Origin: an uncultured Psychroserpens sp.
GTDB lineage: Bacteria > Bacteroidota > Bacteroidia > Flavobacteriales > Flavobacteriaceae
Assembly (NCBI RefSeq): GCF_947501425.1
Contig: NZ_CANMVN010000008.1
Location: 218,166-282,165 of the forward strand
Direction: 5' to 3'
DNA: 64,000 bases
Positions 42,779-51,766 of this stretch are shown here, one piece after another. The notes beneath the pieces are model-generated. The model saw nothing but the letters and a program-made list of their open reading frames with translations, was not told the origin of the DNA and did not search any database. The position numbers and the translations under genes were made by a program. Within the stretch, counting starts at the first letter, position 1. Each line of letters begins with the position of its first letter.

Positions 42779-42780
42779 AT

Positions 42781-43701
42781 TTAACTCAACGACATCAAAT
42801 ATTTTTTAGGTGTCGTGCCGTATTTCTTTTTAAATGCTGAAATAAAATGACTCGAAGTACTGTAACCTACTTTGAGTCCAACCTCATTGACGTTGTGGTC
42901 GCCTGCCTCGAGTAACTTTCTCGCTACTTCCATTTTGTAATCAAACAAAAAACTAAATACCGAATCGCCATAGATCTGTTTAAAGCCTTCTTTTAGTTTT
43001 TTTAGAGACAGTCCGATTTCTTCAGACAGCTCCTGCAAGGTTGGAGGTTCAGCCATTCGAGCGATCATAATATCTTTAGCTTGACGTATTTTGATCACGT
43101 TAGTTTCATCGACTAAAAACGGACATTGCTCCACATTGGCATCTTCATTCCTGTTAAAATACAAGCTCAATAACTCCAAAGCTTTCCCCTTAAAATAGAG
43201 TTGCTTAATGGAGGCATTCAAATTATAATTAATGATCTGGTTAAGTGCAATGGCCATGGATGGTGAGATCTTTCCATCTTTATAATATTTTTTATCCTTA
43301 TTGTCTTCACTTAAAAACGTAATATAATCAGCCTCCTGAGAGAAGAGTCCGTGAAATTTTTTAATCGATACTAAAACCGAAACCAACCAGGATTTGGGAT
43401 GCACGTCTAAATGAATAGGTAGATCACGTTGCGGATTATACAACAACAACGAATTCTCCTCCTCGATCTTTAGTCGGTAATTACCATTATTGAATACAAA
43501 CTCGCTCGAGCCTTTGATACAAAAATGAAATTGGATAAAACTACTATCGATCTCACGTTCAACGGTTTGAACAGCACTGTCTTCATTTTGAAAGGTAAGT
43601 ACGAAAAATCCGTCAGCCAGTTTTGTTTCCTCAAATGAACCTCTAGCGATATTTTTTGAGACTGAAAAATGATTATTATTTTTGTTGTTATTTAGATTCA
43701 T
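42781..43701 (-). CDS. AraC family transcriptional regulator next to the haem operon
   Basis: Regulator of 306 residues. The C-terminal 100 residues hold the two AraC helix-turn-helix motifs (PPTLQELSEEIGLSLKKLKE and NVNEVGLKVGYSTSSHFISA) ending in KKKYGTTPKKYL. The N-terminal part (about 15-190) is a cupin-like sensor region with beta strands such as SFIQFHFCIKGSSEFVFNN. It is divergent from hemA with about 170 bases between, so control of the haem operon by haem, iron or a siderophore is plausible but not shown. Related regulators control siderophore genes in other bacteria. Confidence 0.88.
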   Translation of the reverse strand: MNLNNNKNNNHFSVSKNIARGSFEETKLADGFFVLTFQNEDSAVQTVEREIDSSFIQFHFCIKGSSEFVFNNGNYRLKIEEENSLLLYNPQRDLPIHLDVHPKSWLVSVLVSIKKFHGLFSQEADYITFLSEDNKDKKYYKDGKISPSMAIALNQIINYNLNASIKQLYFKGKALELLSLYFNRNEDANVEQCPFLVDETNVIKIRQAKDIMIARMAEPPTLQELSEEIGLSLKKLKEGFKQIYGDSVFSFLFDYKMEVARKLLEAGDHNVNEVGLKVGYSTSSHFISAFKKKYGTTPKKYLMSLS

Positions 43702-43815
43702 TCTAAACTAAGGCGTTTTAAAGCGTTGATTTTACTGCAAAAGTATGACATTTATCATATTAATTTAAGAAAGTGCTTTAAAAAACCACAAACGATACTA
43801 AAAGTTCTTCTAGCG

Positions 43816-43847
43816 TTGTTTTTTATCGTTGATGCTTTTTATTTTTG
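43816..43847 (+). promoter_or_regulatory. Putative promoter of the haem operon
   Basis: TTG at 43816-43818 and TATTTTTG at 43840-43847 are 21 bases apart, a good match to the flavobacterial -33/-7 pattern, 25 bases before the hemA ATG. Confidence 0.65.
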
Positions 43848-43871
43848 CTATCGTAATTTTCCAAATCAGGT

Positions 43872-45134
43872 ATGGAGCACTACACAATGTCGAAAGGCAC
43901 TACATTTTACGCTATAGGGCTCAGCTACAAAAAAGCTGATGCTGAAGTGCGTGGTCATTTCAGTTTAGACGACACTTCAAAACTTGCGGTTTTAGAACAA
44001 GCCAAGCAGAATGGTATTGAAAGTCTTGTGGTGACCTCAACATGCAACCGAACCGAGATTTATGGATTCGCTGAACATCCATTTCAGTTGATTCAACTCC
44101 TTTGTGATAATACGAAAGGTACTGTTGAAGAATTTCAAAAAGTGGCTTATGTTTACAAAAACAGAGATGCCATTTCTCATATATTCAGAGTTGGTTCTGG
44201 TTTAGACAGTCAAATTCTTGGTGACTTCGAGATTATCAGTCAGTTAAAAGTCAGTGCACGTCTGTCAAAAAAACACGCTTTGCTCAATCCGTTCTTAGAA
44301 CGATTAATAAATGCTGTCATTCAGGCATCCAAACGCATTAAGACCGAAACTGAAATTTCCTCTGGTGCAACATCTGTATCCTTTGCCTCTGTTCAGTATA
44401 TCATGAACAACATTGAGCGCATTTCGGAAAAAAATATTTTACTCTTCGGAACAGGGAAAATTGGTCGAAACACTTGTGAAAATCTGGTTAAACACACCAA
44501 GAATGAACACATCACGTTGATCAATAGAACCAAAGATAAAGCCGAAGCTATTGCAGGAAAATTTAACCTCATTGTTAAAGATTATGCCAACCTTCAGGAA
44601 GAGATCAATACTTCAGATATCCTCATTGTAGCCACAGGTGCGCAAAATCCAACGGTTGATAAACACTGTATTCAATCAACAAAACCCTTGTTGATTTTAG
44701 ATTTGTCTATTCCGAAGAATGTCAACAATAATGTAGCAGATTTAGATCATGTTACTTTAGTACATATGGATGATTTGGCACAGATGACTGATGAAACTTT
44801 AGAGCGTAGAAAAGCACATATTCCTGTTGCAGAAGCCATTATTGAAGAAATTAAATCCGATTTCAATGCGTGGTTATCCACTCGAAAATTTGCACCAACA
44901 ATCAAAGCATTAAAACATAAATTAGCTGATTTTGCCACAGCCGAACTAGATACACAACGCAAAAAGATGAGTGATTTTAACGAAACTCAGGCAGAAGTGA
45001 TCAGCAACAATATTATACAGAAGATTACCAATCATTTTGCACATCATTTAAAAGGTGACGATGTCTCAACCGATGACAGCCTTGAACTCATAAAAAAAGT
45101 GTTTCAACTAGAAGCAACTACAGACAATGTCTAA
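43872..45134 (+). CDS. hemA: Glutamyl-tRNA reductase HemA
   Basis: First committed enzyme of the C5 haem pathway, reducing glutamyl-tRNA to glutamate-1-semialdehyde with NADPH. 420 residues. The catalytic domain has nucleophile C58 in TSTCNRTEIYG; the NADPH domain has GTGKIGRNTCENL (about 195-207); a helical dimerisation domain completes it. The start could also be the internal ATG at codon 6 (MSKGTTFYAIG). It is first of the operon and overlaps hemC by 8 bases. HemL, needed for the next step, is not in the window. Confidence 0.95.
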   Translation: MEHYTMSKGTTFYAIGLSYKKADAEVRGHFSLDDTSKLAVLEQAKQNGIESLVVTSTCNRTEIYGFAEHPFQLIQLLCDNTKGTVEEFQKVAYVYKNRDAISHIFRVGSGLDSQILGDFEIISQLKVSARLSKKHALLNPFLERLINAVIQASKRIKTETEISSGATSVSFASVQYIMNNIERISEKNILLFGTGKIGRNTCENLVKHTKNEHITLINRTKDKAEAIAGKFNLIVKDYANLQEEINTSDILIVATGAQNPTVDKHCIQSTKPLLILDLSIPKNVNNNVADLDHVTLVHMDDLAQMTDETLERRKAHIPVAEAIIEEIKSDFNAWLSTRKFAPTIKALKHKLADFATAELDTQRKKMSDFNETQAEVISNNIIQKITNHFAHHLKGDDVSTDDSLELIKKVFQLEATTDNV

Positions 45135-46701
45135 AACAATCAGAATTGGAACACGTGATAGCGAACTCGCGCTATGGCAGGCCAAAACCGTACAACAGCA
45201 ACTCGAACATTTAGGCCATAAAACAGAATTAGTGCCTGTAAAATCTACAGGAGACCTAGTACTCAACAAGCCTATTTACGAACTTGGAATTACAGGCGTT
45301 TTTACGAAAACGCTGGATATAGCCATGCTTAATGAAGAGATTGATATTGCTGTGCATTCGCTTAAAGATGTACCAACATTATTACCAAAAGGTATTGTAC
45401 AAGCAGCCGTTTTAAAACGTGGGAATGTAAGAGATTGTTTGGTCTATAAAAACAATGAGGAGTTTTTGTCGCAACGTGATGCGATAATCGCCACAGGAAG
45501 TTTACGGCGTCGTGCGCAATGGCTCAATCGTTATCCAACTCATACGTTGGTTGATCTCCGCGGAAATGTAAATTCTCGATTACAAAAGCTGGAAGACAAC
45601 AATTGGAACGCAGCCATTTTTGCTGCAGCTGGTTTAGGACGTATTGGATTACGGCCAGAAGAGACCTTTAATTTAGACTGGATGATTCCCGCTCCTGCTC
45701 AAGGTGCCATCATGATCACTGCATTAGAAAGTGATGAAGAGGTATTAGCTGCCTGCGCTGAAATTAATCACGAAGAAACAGAAATTTGTACAACCATTGA
45801 GCGTGAATTTTTAAATCGTTTAGAAGGTGGATGTTCGGCACCAATTGGAGCCATAGCCTATATTAAAAATGAAGAAATTCACTTTCAGGGTGTGTTATTG
45901 AGTCTCGACGGAAGTAAAAAAATAGAAGTACAGAAAACCGCTGCCTTAGGCAAACATGACGAGCTTGCGCAGTTTTGTGCCGATTTCATTATTGAACGTG
46001 GAGGTAAACGCCTGATGGACGACTTAAAAGCATCGAATAAAACGGTTAATATCTATTCTACCAAAACACTTACCGATGACCAAAAGCAATTGTTTCATGA
46101 TGATGTGGTTAGTGAAAGTTCTGATTTTATAAAAATAAGTTTGAACCGAATGACACAACAGGTTCTGAGACCAATGCCTAAAAATGTAATCATTACCAGT
46201 AAAAATGCTGTAGAAGCGTTATTGATGAATTTTGCGCCTCATGAATTACAGTTTGAAAACATCTACTGTGTTGGAAGAAGAACCAAACGCCTAGTAGAGC
46301 GTAAAATTGGCAAAGTCAAACATACTGAAACTAACGCTAAAAAATTAGCCGAACATTTGGTTGAATATATAGAAGGTACTAATGTCACTTACTTTTGTAG
46401 TGCTATACGTTTAGATGATTTGCCTACAACTTTAAAGAACAATCATATAGAAGTTAATGAGGTTATTGCCTATGACACAAAATACGATTCTGTAAAAATT
46501 AAAGATTCGGTTAAAGGCGTCATGTTTTACAGTCCGTCAACAGTACAAAGTTACAAACAAGAAAATAACGATGATGTAATTGCATTCTGCATAGGTGAAA
46601 CGACTGCAAAAGAAGCAAGCAAACATTTTGAAGATATAAGAGTAGCTAAAGTGCCAACGGTTGAAAGTGTGATAGAGTTGGTGAACGAGTTTTTTGTTTA
46701 G
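45127..46701 (+). CDS. hemC: Hydroxymethylbilane synthase with fused uroporphyrinogen-III synthase (HemC-HemD)
   Basis: Fusion of two haem enzymes, 524 residues where HemC alone has about 310. Residues 1-305 are porphobilinogen deaminase: IRIGTRDSELALWQA at the start, TGSLRRRAQ and LRGNVNSRL in the middle, and C236 in LEGGCSAPIGA, which carries the dipyrromethane cofactor. Residues about 306-524 have the two-lobed HemD layout (NVIITSKNAVEALL, VYCVGRR-like NIYCVGRRTKR, FYSPSTVQSY, FCIGETTAKEA). No separate hemD follows. It overlaps hemA by 8 bases. The fusion means linear tetrapyrrole can be passed on directly to ring closure. Confidence 0.92.
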   Translation: MSKTIRIGTRDSELALWQAKTVQQQLEHLGHKTELVPVKSTGDLVLNKPIYELGITGVFTKTLDIAMLNEEIDIAVHSLKDVPTLLPKGIVQAAVLKRGNVRDCLVYKNNEEFLSQRDAIIATGSLRRRAQWLNRYPTHTLVDLRGNVNSRLQKLEDNNWNAAIFAAAGLGRIGLRPEETFNLDWMIPAPAQGAIMITALESDEEVLAACAEINHEETEICTTIEREFLNRLEGGCSAPIGAIAYIKNEEIHFQGVLLSLDGSKKIEVQKTAALGKHDELAQFCADFIIERGGKRLMDDLKASNKTVNIYSTKTLTDDQKQLFHDDVVSESSDFIKISLNRMTQQVLRPMPKNVIITSKNAVEALLMNFAPHELQFENIYCVGRRTKRLVERKIGKVKHTETNAKKLAEHLVEYIEGTNVTYFCSAIRLDDLPTTLKNNHIEVNEVIAYDTKYDSVKIKDSVKGVMFYSPSTVQSYKQENNDDVIAFCIGETTAKEASKHFEDIRVAKVPTVESVIELVNEFFV

Positions 46702-46716
46702 CTGTTAGCTGTTAGC
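46701..46716. repeat. Left inverted repeat flanking the four-helix-bundle gene
   Basis: GCTGTTAGCTGTTAGC, right at the hemC stop, matches the reverse complement of 47118-47133 at 14 of 16 positions. Confidence 0.65.
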
Positions 46717-46743
46717 AAAAAACAGATATAAGTTTGAAATGAA

Positions 46744-47103
46744 ATGAGAGATTTTAGGAAACTTGACATATGGAAAAACGGTCTTGACATTGTTAAGTTC
46801 GTTTATCTCCTAACTGACAAACTGCCTTCAGAAGAAAAGTTTGGCTTAAGAAGTCAACTCACTAGAGCTTCAGTTTCAATCCCTTCAAACATTGCAGAGG
46901 GTTGTAGTAGAAATAGCGATATCGAGTTCAAACGATTTCTAGAAATTGCTATGGGATCTCTTTTTGAGGTCGAGACACAACTACTAATTGCTCAAAAATT
47001 AGAGTTTTTAAACAAAGAAGAATTAAAATCCATTTTAGAACTTCTAAATACAGAAGCAAAAATGATCAATAGTTTAATAAATAAAATAAAAAACAGCCAA
47101 TAG
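46744..47103 (+). CDS. Four-helix bundle protein (23S rRNA intervening-sequence family)
   Basis: Protein of 119 residues, all helical, of the S23/IVS four-helix-bundle family. These proteins are coded in 23S rRNA intervening sequences in some bacteria and as stand-alone inserts in many Bacteroidota genomes. Typical stretches are FRKLDIWKNGLDIVKFVYLL, GLRSQLTRASVSIPSNIAEG and EFKRFLEIAMGSLFEVETQL. It interrupts the haem operon between hemC and hemE and is flanked by imperfect inverted repeats, so it looks like a small mobile insertion. Nucleic-acid binding is presumed from related Avd proteins; the true role is unknown. Confidence 0.92.
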   Translation: MRDFRKLDIWKNGLDIVKFVYLLTDKLPSEEKFGLRSQLTRASVSIPSNIAEGCSRNSDIEFKRFLEIAMGSLFEVETQLLIAQKLEFLNKEELKSILELLNTEAKMINSLINKIKNSQ

Positions 47104-47117
47104 TCTTTTTCCTAATC

Positions 47118-47133
47118 GCTAAAGGCTAACAGC
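47118..47133. repeat. Right inverted repeat flanking the four-helix-bundle gene
   Basis: GCTAAAGGCTAACAGC, 13 bases before hemE, is the inverted partner of 46701-46716. Confidence 0.65.
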
Positions 47134-47145
47134 CAATTACTCCAT

Positions 47146-48168
47146 ATGAAAAACGATTTATTTTTAAGAGCCTTAAAAGGAGAAACCGTTGAGCGCCCAC
47201 CAGTATGGATGATGCGTCAGGCAGGTAGATATCTCCCTGAGTTTATGGAAATCAAAGCGAAATATGATTTCTTTACACGTTGTCAAACTCCAGAATTAGC
47301 AAGTGAAATTACTGTGCAACCCATCAGAAGATATGGTATGGATGCGGCTATCTTGTTTAGCGACATTTTAGTGATTCCTCAGGCTATGAATATTGAGGTA
47401 CAAATGAAACCGAATTTTGGACCTTACCTGCCAAATCCGATACGCTCACAAAAAGACGTAGATAATGTTATTGTTCCAGACGTTAAAGATGCATTAAGTT
47501 ATGTGTATGATGCTATTAAAGCCACAAAAGAAAAACTCAATGATGAGATTCCGCTAATTGGCTTTGCTGGTTCACCATGGACTATTTTATGTTATTGCGT
47601 ACAAGGTCAAGGTAGTAAGAACTTTGATAAAGCTAAAGAGTTTTGTTTTACCAATCCTGTTGCTGCTCACGGACTCCTTCAAAAAATTACAGATACCACA
47701 ATTGCTTACTTAAAAGAAAAGGTAAAAGCGGGTTGTAATGCTGTACAGGTTTTTGATTCTTGGGGAGGTATGTTATCTCCTGTTGACTATCAGGAATTTT
47801 CATGGCAATACATACAGCAAATCATTGACGCATTAAAAGATGATGCACCTGTAATTGCCTTCGGAAAAGGATGTTGGTTTGCTTTAGGCGAAATGGCAAA
47901 ATCTGGTGCTTCGGCTCTTGGTGTAGATTGGACCTGTTCACCACAAAATGCACGTTATCTCACAGGTGGAAATATCACTTTACAAGGCAATTTTGACCCA
48001 ACACGATTATTTTCTCCGCCTTCAGAAATCAAAAAAATGGTCACGCAAATGATCAACGACTTTGGTAAGGATAAATATATTGTAAATTTAGGTCATGGTA
48101 TTTTACCAAATATTCCATTAGACCATGCCAAGGCATTTATTGATGCTGTCAAGGAATACAAGGCATAA
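47146..48168 (+). CDS. hemE: Uroporphyrinogen decarboxylase HemE
   Basis: Decarboxylates uroporphyrinogen III to coproporphyrinogen III in the cytosol; 340 residues, a TIM barrel. The N-terminal signature [17 protein letters not shown] carries the substrate-binding arginines. Further hallmarks are [31 protein letters not shown] and the C-terminal [11 protein letters not shown]. It lies in the haem operon after the inserted four-helix-bundle gene and 12 bases before the EI24-type gene. Confidence 0.95.
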   Translation: MKNDLFLRALKGETVERPPVWMMRQAGRYLPEFMEIKAKYDFFTRCQTPELASEITVQPIRRYGMDAAILFSDILVIPQAMNIEVQMKPNFGPYLPNPIRSQKDVDNVIVPDVKDALSYVYDAIKATKEKLNDEIPLIGFAGSPWTILCYCVQGQGSKNFDKAKEFCFTNPVAAHGLLQKITDTTIAYLKEKVKAGCNAVQVFDSWGGMLSPVDYQEFSWQYIQQIIDALKDDAPVIAFGKGCWFALGEMAKSGASALGVDWTCSPQNARYLTGGNITLQGNFDPTRLFSPPSEIKKMVTQMINDFGKDKYIVNLGHGILPNIPLDHAKAFIDAVKEYKA

Positions 48169-48180
48169 TTATTTATAACG

Positions 48181-48948
48181 ATGATACAGAATATTTTAAA
48201 AGGAATTCAGGCGTATTCAGGCGCTTTAACTTTGATCTCTAAGTTGAAGTTATGGAAATTCTTTTTCATCCCAATTATCATCAGTGTGGTCACAGCACTC
48301 ATTATTGGCGTATCTGCTTACGGTTTGTCAGATAATATTGGAAACTTTATCGCTCAAATCTGGCCTTGGGAATTTGGTAAAGACACATTTACGTCGATTT
48401 CAACATTTATTGGTGCCATAGCTGTTTTAGCGATAGGCCTTATTTTATACAAGCATATTATTATGGCTCTTTCAGCGCCTTTTATGAGTCCGGTTTCAGA
48501 AAAAATTGAAGCACATCTCACAGGCGTTGACAAACACCACCACAGAAAAACAACGTTTCAAGAACAATTATGGCGTGGTATTAGGATCAACTTGAGAAAC
48601 TTAGGAAGAGAACTATTAATTACCATACCTATTTTACTACTTAAGTTTATTCCTGTGGTCAATATATTTTCTACGGCTCTTCTTTTTCTAGTCCAGGCCT
48701 ATTATGCAGGTTTTGGTAATATGGATTATACCTTAGAACGACACTTTAAGTATCGTGAGAGTATTCAGTTTGTTAGGAAACGCCGAGGGATTGCTATAGG
48801 AAATGGCATTGTGTTTATTTTATTTTTATTGATTCCTGTTGTCGGGATTATTCTAGTGTTGCCAATGAGTGTTACCGCTGCATCGTTGAATACGGTTAAA
48901 CAGCTTCAGAATGATCAACAGCTTGGAGCACAAAACACCCTTGTGTAA
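48181..48948 (+). CDS. EI24/CysZ-like membrane protein
   Basis: Inner-membrane protein of 255 residues with about five hydrophobic segments, including IIISVVTALIIGVSAYGL and VFILFLLIPVVGIILVL, and the family stretch ALSAPFMSPVSEKIEAHLTG. The EI24 family includes the sulfate permease CysZ, but many Bacteroidota members have no known substrate. The ATG of the next gene overlaps its stop by one base (TAATG). It is a passenger in the haem operon. Confidence 0.85.
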   Translation: MIQNILKGIQAYSGALTLISKLKLWKFFFIPIIISVVTALIIGVSAYGLSDNIGNFIAQIWPWEFGKDTFTSISTFIGAIAVLAIGLILYKHIIMALSAPFMSPVSEKIEAHLTGVDKHHHRKTTFQEQLWRGIRINLRNLGRELLITIPILLLKFIPVVNIFSTALLFLVQAYYAGFGNMDYTLERHFKYRESIQFVRKRRGIAIGNGIVFILFLLIPVVGIILVLPMSVTAASLNTVKQLQNDQQLGAQNTLV

Positions 48949-49481
48949 TGGTTGCCCAATTTAAAGGTTACGAGATTAATCCGGTTCATGAAGGTGATGC
49001 CTGGAAAATTTGTGATCTCATGATTGCCAATGCTGATCGTTTCAAACGCTATTTTCCGAAGACTTTAGAACAAAATTTGAATCCGACTCTTTCACAGTTA
49101 TTTGTAGAGAAAAAATTGAACGCTTATCATAACAAAGAGGAATTTCTTTTTACTATAAAACAGTCTGAATCACGAGAACTTGTCGGACTTGTTTACATTA
49201 AAGAGCTAGACTGGGACAAGCAGCAAGGAGAATTTGCCTATTGTATTGGTTATACTTTTGAAGGCAAACGATTGATGTCCACATCCATTGATATACTTAC
49301 AAATTATGCTTTTGAAACTCTGGGTTTGAAAACACTACAGATCATTAGTCATAAAGACAATGTATCAAGCATAAAAGTTGCAGAACGAAATGACTTTACA
49401 TGGATCAAAACACTAAAAAAAGGGTATACTCCTCCAGGTGAACAGCCCTTGGATATGGAATTATATGAACGTTATAAATAA
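48948..49481 (+). CDS. GNAT family N-acetyltransferase (RimJ/RimL type)
   Basis: Acetyl-CoA-dependent N-acetyltransferase of 177 residues. It begins with a beta strand and the helical region HEGDAWKICDLMIANADRF. The core strands VGLVYIKELDWDKQQGEFAY and the C-terminal helix VSSIKVAERNDFTWIKTLKK, which carries the acetyl-CoA pocket in RimJ/RimL proteins, are visible. Substrate unknown. It is translationally coupled to the EI24 gene. Confidence 0.85.
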   Translation: MVAQFKGYEINPVHEGDAWKICDLMIANADRFKRYFPKTLEQNLNPTLSQLFVEKKLNAYHNKEEFLFTIKQSESRELVGLVYIKELDWDKQQGEFAYCIGYTFEGKRLMSTSIDILTNYAFETLGLKTLQIISHKDNVSSIKVAERNDFTWIKTLKKGYTPPGEQPLDMELYERYK

Positions 49482-49487
49482 ATTATT

Positions 49488-49835
49488 ATGCCTCACTTTG
49501 TAATTGATTGTTCAAAAGATATTATGACAATAAATGATCCGGAACATACGCTTGCTGTAGTACATGAAGCTGCAGTCAATTCTGAACTTTTTGATAAAAA
49601 TGATATTAAGGTAAGATTGAATCCTTTTAACGAACATTATATTATTGGAGGAAAGAAGGAGGGCTTTATTCACATTTTTGGGAATATTATGGAAGGCAGA
49701 ACCGATGAACAGAAAGCTAAACTATCAAGAGCAATTATATCAGAGCTGAAACATATTTTTCCCACTATCAATTTTATAGCCATTAACATTAGAGATTTTG
49801 AAAAATCCAGCTACTGTAATAAATCAATGGTATAA
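49488..49835 (+). CDS. 5-carboxymethyl-2-hydroxymuconate isomerase-like tautomerase
   Basis: Protein of 115 residues of the CHMI branch of the tautomerase superfamily. The N-terminal proline after the initiator methionine (MPHFVIDCS) is the catalytic base in this family once methionine is removed. The length and the middle signature HIFGNIMEGRTDEQKAKLSR match the family. In other bacteria the enzyme serves homoprotocatechuate breakdown, but no such pathway genes are near. Here it sits between a GNAT gene and hemF, so the natural substrate is open. Confidence 0.82.
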   Translation: MPHFVIDCSKDIMTINDPEHTLAVVHEAAVNSELFDKNDIKVRLNPFNEHYIIGGKKEGFIHIFGNIMEGRTDEQKAKLSRAIISELKHIFPTINFIAINIRDFEKSSYCNKSMV

Positions 49836-49837
49836 TT

Positions 49838-50746
49838 ATGAAAGATAAATTCTTTAAGTACATACACGAATTGCAGGACACTATCACTTCTAAATTAGAA
49901 GCTATTGATGGTAAAGCCAGGTTTAAAGAAGACCTATGGAAACGTCCTGAAGGTGGCGGAGGAAGAACTCGCGTTATAGAAAATGGAAACGTATTTGAAA
50001 AAGGAGGCGTCAATATATCTGGTGTTCACGGAAAACTCCCTGAAAGTATGCAAGCGTATTTCGGTGTTGAGGATGCTGATTTTTTTGCTTGTGGCTTAAG
50101 TCTGGTACTTCATCCTAAAAACCCAATGGTACCTACAGTTCATGCTAATTGGCGCTACTTTGAAATGTACGACCAAAATGGAACCATTGTTGACCAGTGG
50201 TTTGGAGGCGGACAAGACCTTACACCCTATTATTTGTTTGAAGAGGACGCTATACATTTTCATAAAACCTGTAAAACAGCTTGCGATAAACACCATCCAG
50301 AATTTTATCCAAAATATAAAGCACGATGCGATGAGTATTTCTATAATACACACAGAAATGAGGCTCGTGGCATTGGTGGTTTATTCTTTGATTATTGTAA
50401 AATTTCTGATGATATGACCATGCAAAACTGGTATGATTTTGTAACTGAAGTTGGTGATAGTTTCTTGGAGGCTTATGTCCCAATTGTAGAAAAACGTAAG
50501 GATTTAGAATACACTAAAGCTCAACGAGATTGGCAGGAAATAAGACGTGGTCGTTATGTTGAGTTTAATTTAGTTCATGACAAAGGAACACTTTTCGGGC
50601 TTAAAACTAACGGACGAATTGAAAGTATTTTAATGAGTCTACCACCTCATGTGCAATGGGTCTATGACCATCATCCAGAAACTAGTAGTGAAGAAGAAAA
50701 ATTATTGCATGTATTGCAAAATCCTATTGATTGGATAAACGTATAA
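49838..50746 (+). CDS. hemF: Oxygen-dependent coproporphyrinogen III oxidase HemF
   Basis: Converts coproporphyrinogen III to protoporphyrinogen IX with oxygen; 302 residues. Family signatures are present: HANWRYFEMYDQNG, FGGGQDLTPYYLFEED, FFDYCKISDD and RRGRYVEFNLVHDKGTLFGL. It starts two bases after the tautomerase gene. It indicates aerobic haem synthesis; product oxidation would be by HemJ on the other side of this window. Confidence 0.95.
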   Translation: MKDKFFKYIHELQDTITSKLEAIDGKARFKEDLWKRPEGGGGRTRVIENGNVFEKGGVNISGVHGKLPESMQAYFGVEDADFFACGLSLVLHPKNPMVPTVHANWRYFEMYDQNGTIVDQWFGGGQDLTPYYLFEEDAIHFHKTCKTACDKHHPEFYPKYKARCDEYFYNTHRNEARGIGGLFFDYCKISDDMTMQNWYDFVTEVGDSFLEAYVPIVEKRKDLEYTKAQRDWQEIRRGRYVEFNLVHDKGTLFGLKTNGRIESILMSLPPHVQWVYDHHPETSSEEEKLLHVLQNPIDWINV

Positions 50747-50774
50747 ACAAATTAGCAACTAAACATTTTTTAAA

Positions 50775-51764
50775 ATGTATCCATTAAGAAGAAACCGAAG
50801 ATTAAGAACTAACGACGCTATTAGAAGTCTGGTTCGCGAAACCATAATTTCACCAAATGATTTTTTAGTACCACTTTTTATTGTTGAAGGAAAAGGCATC
50901 AAACAAGAAATTGCTTCAATGCCTAATTATTACCGCTATAGTTTAGACTTACTAGAAAACGAGGTAAAAGAGCTTTGGAAACTAGGTTTGAAATCGGTAT
51001 TACTTTTTGTAAAAGTGCCAGACAACCTCAAAGACAATAAAGGAACAGAAGCTTTAAATCCTGACGGACTCATGCAACGTGCTATCAAAACGGTTAAGAA
51101 TGTTTGTCCAGATATGTTGGTCATGACAGATGTGGCACTTGATCCTTACTCGTCTTATGGCCATGATGGAATCATAGAGAATGGAAAGATTATCAATGAT
51201 GCTACAGTTGATGTTCTAGCCGAAATGAGCCTATCTCATGCTCAAGCTGGAGCCAATTTTGTTGCGCCTAGCGATATGATGGATGGACGCATTTTAACCA
51301 TAAGAGAAGCTCTTGAAGACAATGGGTTTATTGATACAGGAATCATGAGTTACTCGGCAAAATACGCCTCTGCATTTTATGGGCCTTTTCGAGATGCATT
51401 AGACTCTGCTCCTGCAGATGTGCAAGACATTCCGAAGGATAAAAAAACTTATCAAATGGATTTTGCTAACCGCTTTGAAGCCATCAAAGAAACCGAAATG
51501 GATATCGATGAAGGTGCAGATATTGTCATGGTTAAACCAGGCTTGTGTTATTTAGATATTGTTAGAGAGATCAAGAATGACGTTGATGTGCCTGTTGCGG
51601 TGTATCAGGTATCAGGAGAATATGCTATGTTGAAAGCCGCAGCTGAAAAAGGATGGTTGGATCACGACGCAGTGATGTTAGAACAACTTACAGCCATAAA
51701 ACGTGCTGGAGCAGATATTATAGCTAGTTACTTTGCTAAAGATGTGGTGAAATTGTTATACTGA
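50775..51764 (+). CDS. hemB: Porphobilinogen synthase HemB (magnesium type)
   Basis: Condenses two 5-aminolevulinate molecules to porphobilinogen; 329 residues. The catalytic lysines lie in SYSAKYASAFYGPFRDA and MVKPGLCYLD. The metal region reads TDVALDPYSSYGHDG, with aspartates in place of the cysteines of zinc enzymes (DVCLCEYTSHGHCG form), so the enzyme should be of the magnesium/potassium-dependent type. It lies 28 bases after hemF and 2 bases before the cytochrome gene. Being the second step of the pathway, its place near the end of the operon is just gene order. Confidence 0.95.
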   Translation: MYPLRRNRRLRTNDAIRSLVRETIISPNDFLVPLFIVEGKGIKQEIASMPNYYRYSLDLLENEVKELWKLGLKSVLLFVKVPDNLKDNKGTEALNPDGLMQRAIKTVKNVCPDMLVMTDVALDPYSSYGHDGIIENGKIINDATVDVLAEMSLSHAQAGANFVAPSDMMDGRILTIREALEDNGFIDTGIMSYSAKYASAFYGPFRDALDSAPADVQDIPKDKKTYQMDFANRFEAIKETEMDIDEGADIVMVKPGLCYLDIVREIKNDVDVPVAVYQVSGEYAMLKAAAEKGWLDHDAVMLEQLTAIKRAGADIIASYFAKDVVKLLY

Positions 51765-51766
51765 TT

